Positions 42,862 through 54,009 of a stretch of DNA of 64,000 nucleotides are shown here, in pieces. The position numbers and the translations under genes are program-made. The notes beneath the pieces were generated by a model. It saw nothing but the letters and a program-made list of their open reading frames with translations, was not told the origin of the DNA and did no database searches. This DNA comes from Beroe forskalii (lineage: Eukaryota > Ctenophora > Nuda > Beroida > Beroidae), in assembly GCA_011033025.1 (NCBI GenBank), contig WFMF01000053.1:1-64000 (forward strand), in the 5' to 3' direction. How positions within the stretch are numbered: the first letter of the stretch is position 1; the number at the start of each line of letters is the position of its first letter.

Positions 42862-44091
42862 GGCATCATATCAGGACTCGTTTACTCAGCATTGAAATTT
42901 TATCAACTTTTATTTAACTGTTGCAATAAGCATTGCAAATCACTTTTACATACAAAACATCAATCAATGAAGCAAGAATTATAACCAATCAAATTCAGAA
43001 TCAATCATGATATGACAGTTGATAACACATGTGTCCAGTGGGAAGCATTCCATTTCCAGAGCCATGTGTCTTATTGATATTGAAAATTAGTTGAAATGAC
43101 CATCATAGAATTTTCATGTCATATTTCTTTTTTTAATTAAATGGAATGTTAATTTTTATCATGAATTTTACCCTTATTACATTATTACTACTATTAGAAT
43201 ACAAGATGTCTTTAATTGTCCATCCATCCTACAGACTTTCTCTCACCCCTATTAAGGTGACCCCTGTTATCTGTATAAGAATTTTCGTTCATCATACGCA
43301 TTATATATGTATAGTGGGATATCAACATAAGGCATGATATTATATCAAAAGTTTTGAAATGAGACTGTTAAAATTTGAAACCCTGTTTTTATATTTCTAT
43401 TGTACTTCCATAAGCCTTGAAAATTTTTTGTGATTGCATCATTATGATTGTGTCTCAGTGATCAAAAGTGAAGATTTGATTGATTTTTTAAATCTCCAAT
43501 GAATAGGTAGTTTCATATGGAACAGTATAAAATATTACTTTTTATTTTTTTTATTCAAATTCAAATGATGGGTAGTAACATTAAACATATGTTCATAATC
43601 TAGTAAGAACCATCTATTTTTGGATGTTAGATAATTTTTTATTATTGAAATGTATGATTTACAAGCATACGAAATAGGTTGTAAATTTTTAATATTATTA
43701 TTAAACTTTGAACGATAACTCAAGGGATAGAAGTTTAAATGATTGACTGATGCAAGAAAACTATCAAATTTATCTGTTAAGCTGTTACTTTTATCAAATG
43801 TTACTTTTATTCGCACCCATTGTATTCATTTGTCTATTTGAGTAATCAAATTATCTTCAAATAACTTAATCACACTGCTGCTGAATTTTGAATATATGTT
43901 TCGTTCGGTGATATAATGCCATATCAAATATTAACAGTGAATTTTATAACCAAAGTGTGCTGCATTTTTAGTTGCAACATAGTCTAATAATTTTTTATTC
44001 ATAATTGACCAACATAATATATTGTTCTGAATAAGAATACCCATTTTCATGTTAATTATGTGTAACCTATGAACCATGCAGGCAGCTGATA
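42862..44091. other. No further gene recognised
   Basis: 3' flank of the MACPF gene and 5' flank of WDR3. A 93-codon minus-strand frame at 43535-43816 is Asn/Lys/Ser-rich with no domain. The segment before the WDR3 ATG has a possible acceptor (CATGCAG, 44083). Confidence 0.45.
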
Positions 44092-46761
44092 ATGGTGTTG
44101 ACACATCAGTATTTGCGGTATGTCCACCAGGGAGTCTGGGGAATCATTGCTTCGCCCACTGCTAACCTTCTTCTGTTAAAGAACAATATAGTTGTGTGCC
44201 CGGCACTGGAAAAGGTTATTGTTTGGAACATCAGGACGAACTGTAAAATTCAGGAAATGTGTGATGGGAAATCAGCAGTGACCAGTCTTGTAGCATCGAA
44301 TGATGAAAAGGTTGTTGCTGCTGGCTATGAGGACGGGTCCATTCGCTTGTTTGAGATGGGTTCATCGCTCAGTAGTGTTGTGCTTAGTGGACACACAAGT
44401 TCCGTGACTGTACTGAAGTATGACGCCTCTGGCACCAGATTGTGCTCTGGCTCTCTCGATACGACAGTAATAATGTGGGATGTTGTAAGTCACAGCGGAT
44501 TATTCCGACTCAAAGGTCACAAAGGTCCAATAACCGATTGCTACTTTTTAACGAATTCCAATGTCCTGATCACCTCTTCAAAAGACACTTATATCAAGTT
44601 ATGGTGCCTTGACTCTCAACATTGCTTTGAGACACTCATGAACGGGAGAGATGAAGTTTGGAACATCTCTGTTTTCAGTGATGAAACACGACTGATGGCA
44701 GGGTCTAATTCACTGGACCTTAGAGTGTGGTCTCTGGACCAGGAAGGAAACCTTGGTAAACGTAAAGCAAAGGATAAACTAGTCTCCTGCGAGCTTCTTG
44801 GGGCTATACAGAAGAAAAGCAAAGAAAGAGTAAACAATCTGTTAGTCTTAAACCAACTCATTCTCTGTCAAAACAACGATTCAACTGTGGACTTGTTTAA
44901 GGTTAAGACAAGTGAGGAGCAACTGAAGCAGCTAAAAAGAAAAAGGAAAAAGCTCCAGAGTTCTGAGGGAGATGAAGTATCGTTAAGCATTGACGAGGAA
45001 GTAACTTTCATTAAAACAATGAAATGTGCCCATAAGATCAGGTCGGTCTGTGCTCGTTCCAACACAAAGGGGAGCATCAAACTAGCGTGTCTGTACAACA
45101 ACAACAAAGTACAATGCTACAAGATCACTTCGGATTACGATCACAGTCCAGTAACCTCTGTGGAGTTGCTTGGGCACCGCAGCGACATCAGATCTGTGAA
45201 GTTCACTTCGGACAGCAGCAGAGTTCTGTCAGTGAGTGATGGGGCTGCGAAGCTGTGGTCCTGTAAAACGCAGCACTGTATCTCCACAGTGGAGTGTGGG
45301 GCGGGGATGTGTGCTGTCATAGCCCCAGGAGACCAGTACGTGGTAGTGGGCACTAAGAAGGGGGAGGTACAGGTGCTAGACCTGGTGTCTGGCACTCTGA
45401 TATCCAGTATCTCAGCACATGCTGCTTGCATCTGGGACATCGCACTCCGAAGTGATACCCGGGGGTTTGCTACTGGCTCTGCTGACAAGCAGGTCAAGTT
45501 CTGGGAGTTTGTGTTGTTAGGCGAGTCTGTGGGGGAGAAGAGGAGGCTGGGAGTGAAGCATGTGAAGACACTCCAGATGACAGAAGATGTGTTGTCAGTG
45601 TGTTACAGTAAAGACAACAGGTTGCTGGCAGTTTCACTGCTGGACTGCACAGTGAAAGTCTTCTTTACTGACACCCTCAAGTTCTTCCTTTCTCTGTACG
45701 GCCACAAGCTGCCCGTTACCAGCATGGATATATCAAGTGACAGCACTCTCATCGTCACGGGCTCAGCTGACAAGAACGTCAAGATCTGGGGACTCGACTT
45801 TGGTGACTGCCACAAATCTATCTTTGCTCACGATGAGGCTGTCATGAAAGTAGCATTTGTACCAAAAACGCACACATTTTTCTCAGTTGGCAAAGACAAG
45901 AAGATCAAGCAATGGGACGCAGATAACTTTGAACACATCCAAACACTTGAGGGCCATCAGAAGGAGGTTTGGTGTATTGATGTGTCAAGTTCCGGTGAGT
46001 TCCTTGCCACCAGTTCCCATGATAAGAGTATTAGGATTTGGGAGAGGACGGATGAAGCTCTAGTATTGGAGGATGAGCGGGAAACTGCGAGAGAGCTTCA
46101 GTATGAGAAGAATCTTGTGGAGACCCAGGAGACTACAATTCCTGGGGAAAACGCTGAAAATGAGGCAGAGTCTGCGGGGAAGAAGTCTATCGAAACTGTG
46201 AAAGCTGCTGAGAGGATCATGGAGGCTATTGAGGTGTACCGAGAAGATGCGGCTAAGCAACAAGACTACGAAGCAGCTTGTAAAGTGGACAAGGAGGCGC
46301 CGCCCCCAGACCGGCACATCATCCTAGCTACACTCAATGTCTCAGCCTCAGACTACGTGCTGAGTGTGGTGGGGAAGGTGCGGCCTAGTGAGTTAGAAGA
46401 GTCCCTCCTAGTGCTTCCTTTCCACTACATCTCAGACTTGCTGGTGCTTCTCAATGACTGGTTGCAGGCTAAGAAGAGTGTGGAACTCTGCTGTAAGTGC
46501 TGCTTTCTGCTCCTCAGAGTCCACCACAACCAGATAGTGGCTAACAAGGCGCTACTCCCTGTCATTGAGTCCCTTAACCAGAGCACCTGTCACAGCCTCA
46601 AAGAAGTGAAGGATGTGCTGGGCTTCAACCTAGCAGCTCTCAAATTCCTACAGCTGGATCAGCAACAAACCAGCGAGAGCTTTTTCAAGGACTTCACCGG
46701 TAAAATCAAAGATGTGAAGAAGAAGAAGAAGGCTATTCTTAAACCTCAGTCAGTGGGCTAG
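44092..46761 (+). CDS. WDR3: WDR3 / UTP12 small-subunit processome protein
   Basis: WDR3 (yeast Dip2/Utp12) is part of the UTP-B complex of the nucleolar SSU processome for 18S rRNA maturation. One exon encodes 889 aa (human 943). The start MVLTHQYLRYV matches the family N-terminus. Two beta-propellers carry clear WD repeats: LCSGSLDTTVIMWDV, LITSSKDTYIKLWCL, VLSVSDGAAKLWSC, FATGSADKQVKFWEF, IVTGSADKNVKIWGL and LATSSHDKSIRIWER. A basic KRKRKK linker lies near residue 282. The C-terminal Utp12 domain follows from about residue 750 (LPFHYISDLLVLLNDWLQ, CCKCCFLLLRVHHNQIV), and the tail is Lys-rich. VPS29 starts 522 bp downstream on the same strand. Confidence 0.95.
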   Translation: MVLTHQYLRYVHQGVWGIIASPTANLLLLKNNIVVCPALEKVIVWNIRTNCKIQEMCDGKSAVTSLVASNDEKVVAAGYEDGSIRLFEMGSSLSSVVLSGHTSSVTVLKYDASGTRLCSGSLDTTVIMWDVVSHSGLFRLKGHKGPITDCYFLTNSNVLITSSKDTYIKLWCLDSQHCFETLMNGRDEVWNISVFSDETRLMAGSNSLDLRVWSLDQEGNLGKRKAKDKLVSCELLGAIQKKSKERVNNLLVLNQLILCQNNDSTVDLFKVKTSEEQLKQLKRKRKKLQSSEGDEVSLSIDEEVTFIKTMKCAHKIRSVCARSNTKGSIKLACLYNNNKVQCYKITSDYDHSPVTSVELLGHRSDIRSVKFTSDSSRVLSVSDGAAKLWSCKTQHCISTVECGAGMCAVIAPGDQYVVVGTKKGEVQVLDLVSGTLISSISAHAACIWDIALRSDTRGFATGSADKQVKFWEFVLLGESVGEKRRLGVKHVKTLQMTEDVLSVCYSKDNRLLAVSLLDCTVKVFFTDTLKFFLSLYGHKLPVTSMDISSDSTLIVTGSADKNVKIWGLDFGDCHKSIFAHDEAVMKVAFVPKTHTFFSVGKDKKIKQWDADNFEHIQTLEGHQKEVWCIDVSSSGEFLATSSHDKSIRIWERTDEALVLEDERETARELQYEKNLVETQETTIPGENAENEAESAGKKSIETVKAAERIMEAIEVYREDAAKQQDYEAACKVDKEAPPPDRHIILATLNVSASDYVLSVVGKVRPSELEESLLVLPFHYISDLLVLLNDWLQAKKSVELCCKCCFLLLRVHHNQIVANKALLPVIESLNQSTCHSLKEVKDVLGFNLAALKFLQLDQQQTSESFFKDFTGKIKDVKKKKKAILKPQSVG

Positions 46762-46855
46762 AAGATGCTCCTTTATTAAGTTACTAACTTATTTTAACAG
46801 GGATGGGTTTTAGTTTTTACAAGCTTTATCGTTATTTTTATTTTGATTTCATGAT

Positions 46856-46861
46856 AATAAA
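46856..46861 (+). promoter_or_regulatory. Likely polyadenylation signal of WDR3
   Basis: AATAAA lies 95 bp after the WDR3 stop codon, in AT-rich sequence. Confidence 0.45.
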
Positions 46862-47283
46862 TATAGGCATGAAACGCATAAATTGATTTTATTCGATTTT
46901 ACCTTTAGAGCACTCTAATAATAAAAAGTTCGTCTTCAAGGATTGTAACTTTGAAATTGGCTACTAACTTTATTTGTATCAATCTTCTTATGTGTTACTC
47001 GACGAAAGCATTATTAATTGCTCTATGATTGTAATACCTACTTCGTCTTTAATCTCTGTTCTAATGGACATGGGCAAACCTACCTGCTTTAAGAAGTTTC
47101 ACTACTAATAGTTCTAATTGATGAGGACCGGGCTTGTCAGCTTTGTTTCGCAAATTACTGAATGATTGAAAATATCACTTCTATGTCTTGAGCTGCTCTT
47201 GACGTTCCTACTGAACGCTTTATGTTAACTTCTATCTAAAACATAACCTGATTTGAGGAAAGTTTCTCTCAGATTCAACGGTC

Positions 47284-48253
47284 ATGGTGGTGAGTACTGA
47301 GTAACATTGCTTCTTAACAATTAACGTATTCAAGTGCATTATGTTTTGTCAGTGTAAGAATTGTCAGTTGCCACTTAGAAAGTTAGAATAAGAATTCATT
47401 CCACCGTGTTTAAATGTTAGATAAAGTTTAGAAGTTAACCCTTATTAATAACTTGATAAGGAGGTGTTTTATTTCAGCTTGTGCTTGTTATCGGGGACAT
47501 GCACATTCCTTACCGGAAAGCGACACTGCCTCAGAAGTTCAAGAAACTCTTGGTGAGTTTATTGAACTATAATGTTCAAATTGCTACTGTTTGGCCTTAG
47601 CTTTGAGACGCATGGAGTTCATGCTTATGGTAACCATAGTCACAATGTGGCCATGGTTACCAAGTTTCAGCAATATACCAACGCATTGTCCAGTGACAAA
47701 TTTCAAATTCAAAAAGGCTTTAAGTCACTTCGCATCCAGGAACTGCTAAATTCTTTCACAGTGCAGAGATATTATCTTCCCTCTTATCATAATTAACTGG
47801 CACACTGCCAAATGAAGGTTTTGTGGAGTTTGGAGTAATCTTACACCTTAATTCTTTTAATGTAATCAGGAATCAGATGCTACTTGTATTTTAATCTACA
47901 AACCACAGTACAGAAGTGCTGCGATAGGATCCGTTCATATCTCTTTGTTCTTAACTCTAGTATATCATGTGTGTAGCATGTATGATGTTTGTGTATCGTG
48001 TGATGTATTTCTTTAGAGTTTAGCCTGGTATATGTGTATATAATACATTATACACTGTATGATGTACATTATATGTATGGCGTATGTGTATACTGTATGT
48101 GTATACTGTATGTGTATACTGTATGTATGTATGTATGTATGTATGTATGTATGTATGTATGTATGTATGTATGTATGTATGTATGTATGTATGTATGTAT
48201 GTATGTATGTATATATGTATGTTTGTATGTATGTATGTATGTATGTATGTATG

Positions 48254-48287
<34 letters not shown>

Positions 48288-49376
48288 TGTATGTATGTAT
48301 GTATGTATGTATGTATGTATGTATGTATGTATGTATGTATGTATGTATGTATGTATGTATGTATGTATGTATGTATGTATGTATGTATGTATGTATGTAT
48401 GTATATGTACTTCAGGTGCCCGGTAAAATCCAGCACATTCTGTGCACTGGAAACCTCTGTCTGCGGGAGACGCACGACTACCTGAAGAACATTGCTAGCG
48501 ATGTCCACATCGTGAGAGGGGACTTCGACACGGTCAGTAGGGGCTTTTAATCAATCTAATAAGTTAGTTTACTTTGATTAAATTAGTTACTTTAGGGGGC
48601 ACTGCATATCAAAAACTGCAACTGCCCCAAACATGAAGTGAAACGTTTAATCAGAAGTTAGCCTGGATGTGATTCAAGTTCTTGTACAATTCTCTGAGTA
48701 CCTCTGTTTTCAGAACGCTAGCTATCCTGAACAGAAGGTGGTTACAGTGGGACAGTTTAAGATAGGACTCATACACGGGCATCAGGTGGTGCCTTGGGGA
48801 GATCACGATGCTATTGCTACGGTATATTGACACCTCCCTGCAGTTCATAATAAGTTAATTATAATCTTATTTTAGTATAGTTAGTCAGTAAAAACAGAAT
48901 ATTCACGTTACCGTTAAAGAAATGATCAATTGCAGATGGAAATCAAGAGTTAACTGTTTTGTTTTATCAGATTAGGAGACAGTTGGATGTGGACGTGATG
49001 ATTAGCGGACACACCCACAAACTCGAAGTTTACGAAAAAGATGGGAAGTTTTACATCAATCCTGGCTCTGTTACTGGGGCCTATAGTGCTTTAGAGAGGT
49101 GAGTATTTTCAAGGGGGGGGGAAGGGGGAGGAAGTGAAAAGGAATGCTGGTGGGTGTAATATTACTGATACAAAGGATGAATGCCGCTGATTTACCCTGA
49201 TTATTTGCCTGTTTGTTTTGATTAGTCCTCTCTTCCGCAGGGATCCAGTTCCAGGATTCATTCTAATGGACATCCAGGCCAACTCTCTCGTTACTTACGT
49301 GTACAGCCTTACTAATGAGGAAATGGAAGTCAAGAAGATCGAGTTCAAGAAAAGCAAAGATGAGCGAGAGGAATAA
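47284..49376 (+). CDS. VPS29: VPS29 retromer subunit
   Basis: VPS29 binds VPS35 in retromer and retriever, which recycle cargo from endosomes. Six exons: 47284-47289, 47478-47552, 48416-48532, 48714-48821, 48971-49098 and 49241-49376. All are GT-AG in matching phase and give 189 aa (human 182-186). Exon 1 holds only MV. The metallophosphoesterase-like core is intact: IGDMHIP (D9, H11), [37 protein letters not shown] and [11 protein letters not shown]. Metazoan VPS29 keeps this fold as a scaffold with little or no catalysis. The charged C-terminal extension [11 protein letters not shown] is slightly longer than usual. Intron 2 contains a 0.29-kb GTAT microsatellite next to the exon 3 acceptor. 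Confidence 0.96.
48119..48405. repeat. (GTAT)n microsatellite in VPS29 intron 2
   Basis: About 71 tetranucleotide repeats with three short interruptions (TATATATG, TTTG). It ends 10 bp before the exon 3 acceptor AG. Long open frames through it are an artefact of a repeat with no stop in several phases. Confidence 0.98.
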
Positions 49377-50689
49377 GTGTTAGTGGAGAGAGTGGGAGTG
49401 AGTGGATATAAGTGGTGAGAGAGTGGAAAGTTGCCTGGGTTTGGAAGGGAGTGAGGATAGACGGAAATGTGATACTGTGTTTGAACTGCCAGTATAGAAT
49501 TAAGATGTCGAAACTTAACAAAATTCAATCTTCCGTGTTTGTGTTCTGCTGTTTCATCTTACTTTGAGTTTCGAACTATTAATTGCTCATATGACTTAAA
49601 AATAAGTGGAAATGCAATTTGCAACATAATGACTTGAAATTTTGTAACGGTTTAAATAATTTGATCCCGTTAATCAACTAAATGAGCCAGATTATATATT
49701 GATTTTCTGATTTTTAACTTTGATGTTTGTTGAATAATTACATAATTGTTAGGTATATGTGACATGAATGATATTATTGTCAAAAATTCATATTTCTAGA
49801 TTATTTGTCCATCTAAATCCTTGAGGACCTGATGTCAAAACAAAATATGAATGGAATAGTTTGCCGTCAACTTCAAAAGCGGCCAGATCGGTTGGCTGTC
49901 ACATTGGCTGATGCCCCGGTCGTCAGTATGGAACGCGCATTGAAGATTTAAGAGTGTACTCGTTCGCGCGCACGTACCTTTTCAATATAGAGATGGTAGA
50001 AAGTACGTCGTCTGAGCCGCGCGCTCCTTTTAGCTGCTTCGAGCTGCAGGTGAATCTTTCCACGCACGCCGCGCAACGTTCCACATTTTCGCTTAGCAAT
50101 CCAGTTAGATGATACTTTGTTTTGTCCAATTAATCAGAAGCTATGGAAAATGCATATGCAGTGATGTTTTTAGAGCAAATTTTTTTTGATAAGCACAAAG
50201 TTTGCTTTTAACCTTCCCTTTAGCACATCAACTGGTCTATTACATTTATCTGCAGGAAGGTTTCTCCAACTTAGGAATAATTTTTCTCTAACAGCCAAAT
50301 CCGAATGATTTACACCAGAAAAGAGGTGTACAGGCATCATCAGTCCAAAACTTACCACAGCTTATGGAATATGCGGTGTTTCAATTGCAATACTTTGTCA
50401 CTGTCAATTGCCAGGTTTCACTACACTTTAATGAGACCCACAAGCTGATTGTTAAATAGCAAAGTACTTTCAGAACATCATCAGTGCTACAATCATATTT
50501 GAGGCCCCCATTGCCTCAGTTAGTTAATTTAATATGCTAGTTAATTTAATATGACGTGTTGTGTTGTAAGTTTAAATTGCAATAGCTTTTTAAGAGGTAT
50601 GTCCCCTAAGCAGTAAACCCCTGGTACCAGGGAAAAGCACTGTAAAGTGCAGTGACCACCTGCCTGAATGAAACTTCAAATGACTTCAA
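49377..50689. other. No gene recognised
   Basis: The region after VPS29 is AT-rich. 49925-50100 is GC-richer and shares GCGCAACGTTCCACATTT with 16026-16043. A triple TGACTTCAAA at 50671-50701 precedes the LINE. Confidence 0.5.
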
Positions 50690-52225
50690 ATGACTTCAAA
50701 TGACTATGAGACAGCCGAATGTCTTGCTGATGCTTTCTCTTCTGTTTTTGTGGAGGAGCCACTTGGACCACTTCCTCAGGATTGTTATAAGTCTACACCT
50801 GAATGTGCACAAGATGTTCATATATCTGAGAAAGATGTGTTTAATGAATTAAAAAGTCTCAATATTTATAAAAGTTTTGGCCCTGATAATATTCATCCTA
50901 AGTTGTTATTTTCCTTAGCTGATAATTCAAACTTTGTAACATCTATAACTTTTTTATATGCTAAGTGCATTGAGAAGTGTCAAATACCTCATATCTGGAA
51001 GACAGCCAATGTTGTGGCACTGCATAAAAAAGATTCAAAACTTGAACCCCTTAACTATCGTCCAGTCTCCCTAACTTGTATTTTGTGTAAAATTTATGAG
51101 AAATTTTTGAGAAAGCATATACTGTATATTGTTGAAAATAATATTTCAAATGTCAACATGGATTCCTTGAAGGAAATCATGTCTTTCAAATCTTCTTGAA
51201 ACATTTGACTCTGTGTAAGATTTGTTTGATGCTGGTTACCCTGTTGACATTTATATTTTGACTATTTAAAGGCATTTGATTCAGTGCCTCATTTTAGACT
51301 CTAACTAAACTTGAAGGATATGGTATAAAAGGTCCTTTTACTTGATATTTTGAGGGATTTCTTATCTGATGGATCTATGCGAACAAGTGTCCAGAGGTTG
51401 CTATTCAACAAGCAGAGCAGTTCGTAGTGGTGTTCCTCAGGGTTCAGTTCTGGGACCCTTATTGTTCATACTTTTTATTAATGATCTACCAGATAAACTT
51501 AAGAATATTAGTATGTTGTTTGCAGATGACCTCAAACTCATTGCAAATGCACAACAATAAAATACCCAGGTAAATGAAGATCTAAATATGTTGAAATGGG
51601 AAAAGTTAATAGCTACAGAGTTTAATACTGAAAAATGTAAAGTTATGCATCTAGCTTATAATGAGAATCCACATCATCAGTATTTCCTCCATGGTATGTT
51701 ATTGAAAGGTGTTAATATTGAAAAGATTTAGGATTATTTGTAAGTGAAAATTTGGGCTGGGATGAGAACATTAGATCATGTACTAAGTTAGCCAATAAAT
51801 GCATTGGTTGGGTTTCTAGGAATATAGTCAACAGAATCATAGGTTACTGTCTAGAGTTTACAAACAATTATTCGTCCTAGACTAGAATATTGTGTCCAAC
51901 TTTGGAATCGGTTGCTTGCCATGAGGTGTGGTCAATAATCTTGGAGTTGGAATCAATTCAACGCGGGTTCACTACGTCTTACCAATGATGTGGCCTTCTC
52001 TTCCCTACAACAGCGGCTGGAAATGATGGATCTTACTACTCTTGGAGAAAGACATTATCCGTGGTGACCTCATAGAAACTTACAAGATTGTCACTGCTAA
52101 AGTAAATTATGCAAAGAATGTTTTTAAATTAAGTAGAGCTGGTAGAAAAATTGTAAGTAAAGTTAATGTTAAAGTTGATGCTAATATCTTAAAATTGAGG
52201 CAATCATTCCTACCTGATAAGTAAA
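50690..52225 (+). pseudogene. Broken LINE, copy 3 (reverse transcriptase region)
   Basis: Pieces in order: the pre-RT region (ADAFSSVFVEE, KSFGPDNIHPKLLFSLAD), RT (WKTANVVALHKKDSKLEPLN, YRPVSLTCILCKIYEKFLRK at 50690-51170), the decayed palm KAFDSV region near 51270, then GVPQGSVLGPLLFILFINDL and the catalytic LFADDLKLI at 51430-51545. The C-terminal piece ends FKLSRAGRKIVSKVNV before 52225. The endonuclease is absent, and stops and frameshifts are numerous. FADD instead of YADD separates it from the two LINEs at 28-35 kb. Confidence 0.85.
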
Positions 52226-52229
52226 AGAA

Positions 52230-53290
52230 TTGTTAAGTAAAAGAATTGTTTTATTAATCTCCATATTCAATAAATACAATCACACTCACCTGCGCAAAAA
52301 TACGAATGCAATAAAGCTAGGAAGCTACAGGATCTTGTGTAATGCAAAGACAGGCAGATTGACATATTCGACACAGTAGGTAGAAAGATCTTTGTCATGT
52401 ATCATAATAATATATGTATATTTCATAATGTAAAGTATCTATGTGTATGATGAGTATTTTCCATTAAGTTCAAGATATAGTATACTTAAGTACTTACGTT
52501 TCTCAAATCATAAGTTTATATGGTTGCAAGTATTAGTCCTAGCATTGCAGCATTCGTTTTAATAAGATGGGTTTGAGAAAAAGCAAGTCAAAAAACAAAT
52601 GGTTCAACAAAAATCTTTCACCACTCTCTGCTTTCTAAAGGCTCCTTGAACCACGAGAGCATCAGTTATGGTATATTGGACAGATTATCAACCAAATATA
52701 CCCGTTGCACAATCTGTGGCTAGTTAAGCTTTTGTCTACCTGATATTGACAGGTCACATGTGGCGAATCAGGCTTTCAAAATTGGTCGGAATAATCTTGC
52801 TGTCTAAGGACATTAGCAAGCTAAGGAATGACGTTGACCAATTTTAATAGAAGATGACCATAAGCAGTAGAACAGGGTGTGGCTGGAGAAAGGACACAGT
52901 GATTTGCTTCATTGTGCCCTTAGGACCACCTGTCCCACTGATCATGGTCACAAAATTTCCAAAAAAAAGAGATACTTCAAGATAACTCGGATATACATAA
53001 TGTGATAAATGTATATCATTAATTGACAAGGGTTGCCTGATGACCCATGTATGTTGAACTCTCATTAGAACATGAAAGTCGTCGACTTATAATATTTTGG
53101 TTTAAAGTTTGAATTTGACGTCAACTCTACAACACATTTCATTAACATACCAAAATAGTGGATGATAAAGTACGTTTTTCATTAGCATAGAATAGCACAT
53201 AACAGGCATATTAATATCAAATTGAAGTAGAGATGAAATTACTTAAGTATTCACATGATTTACACCTTACCTATATAAAAAAAAATTTTT
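52230..53290. other. No gene recognised
   Basis: AT-rich sequence downstream of the LINE, with a duplicated AAGTAAAAGAATTGTT at 52218-52248. Confidence 0.45.
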
Positions 53291-53295
53291 CATTC

Positions 53296-53535
53296 AGTCC
53301 CTTGATTATAATCAATCGCTTGATTATAATCAATCACTTGATTACAATCACTTGATTATTATAGTCAATCGCTTGATTATAATCAATCACTTGATTCTTG
53401 AAGATGACCAATTTATAGATTATTTCTGAGAACCAGCACACACTCACACTGGATGTTTACGTTGTGTTTGGAGTTTGTTTGCATAGGGCTGCACACACAC
53501 CCACAGTACACACTTACACTGGATGTTTAACTTTT
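53296..53535. repeat. Palindromic TTGATTATAATCAA minisatellite and a 75-bp duplication
   Basis: 53296-53400 has about six units of CTTGATTATAATCAATCG/A, themselves palindromic. 53425-53535 holds two diverged copies of ACACTCACACTGGATGTTTA ... TTTGTTTGCATAGG. Confidence 0.8.
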
Positions 53536-53898
53536 GTTTGTTTGCATAGGACTATACACATGGGAGTGTAGGGCTCATGAGTAGTGTTTCTTAGAAAATC
53601 AAGCAGTCGACACGCTAACATTTTACATCCTGCCTTCAGCGTTGCAAACTGCAGTCTGCACTTTTCTGCAGCGCCCTGGACATTTGTTTGTTTTGCAAGT
53701 GAAATATACATGTCATGTTGATATGAGATCCATCAATCAGAATAAGCAGATCGATATATCACGGAGATAATATCAAGGCTGTAGACGAAATGACGGCATT
53801 GTCACAGTTTAATGTGGTGAGTTGATGCCATCGCCGGATATGTGATAAAATACTCACAGAACGATGTGTTATTCCATCAAGGCGCCTATAAATTGTTT

Positions 53899-54001
53899 TA
53901 AGTTTACCCACAGTGTCTTGAAGATATTGGCCAATCAGCGCATAGTATTTGTATGATGGTGTGCGCTGATTGGTTGAGACACAGCCAACTGTGGGTAAAC
54001 T
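53899..54001. repeat. 103-bp inverted repeat (hairpin)
   Basis: Arms GTTTACCCACAGT / ACTGTGGGTAAAC and CCAATCAGCGCA / TGCGCTGATTGG surround a short loop. No coding. Probably a small MITE. Confidence 0.7.
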
Positions 54002-54009
54002 AATACAAG

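Noticed and set aside
43535..43816. A 93-residue minus-strand protein
   Set aside because: Asn/Lys/Ser-rich composition expected of AT-rich DNA, no domain, no splice or neighbour support.
48020..48550. Four overlapping frames encoding Tyr-Val-Cys-Met and Ile-His-Thr repeats
   Set aside because: Produced by the GTAT microsatellite in VPS29 intron 2; it lies inside an intron supported by conserved protein on both sides.
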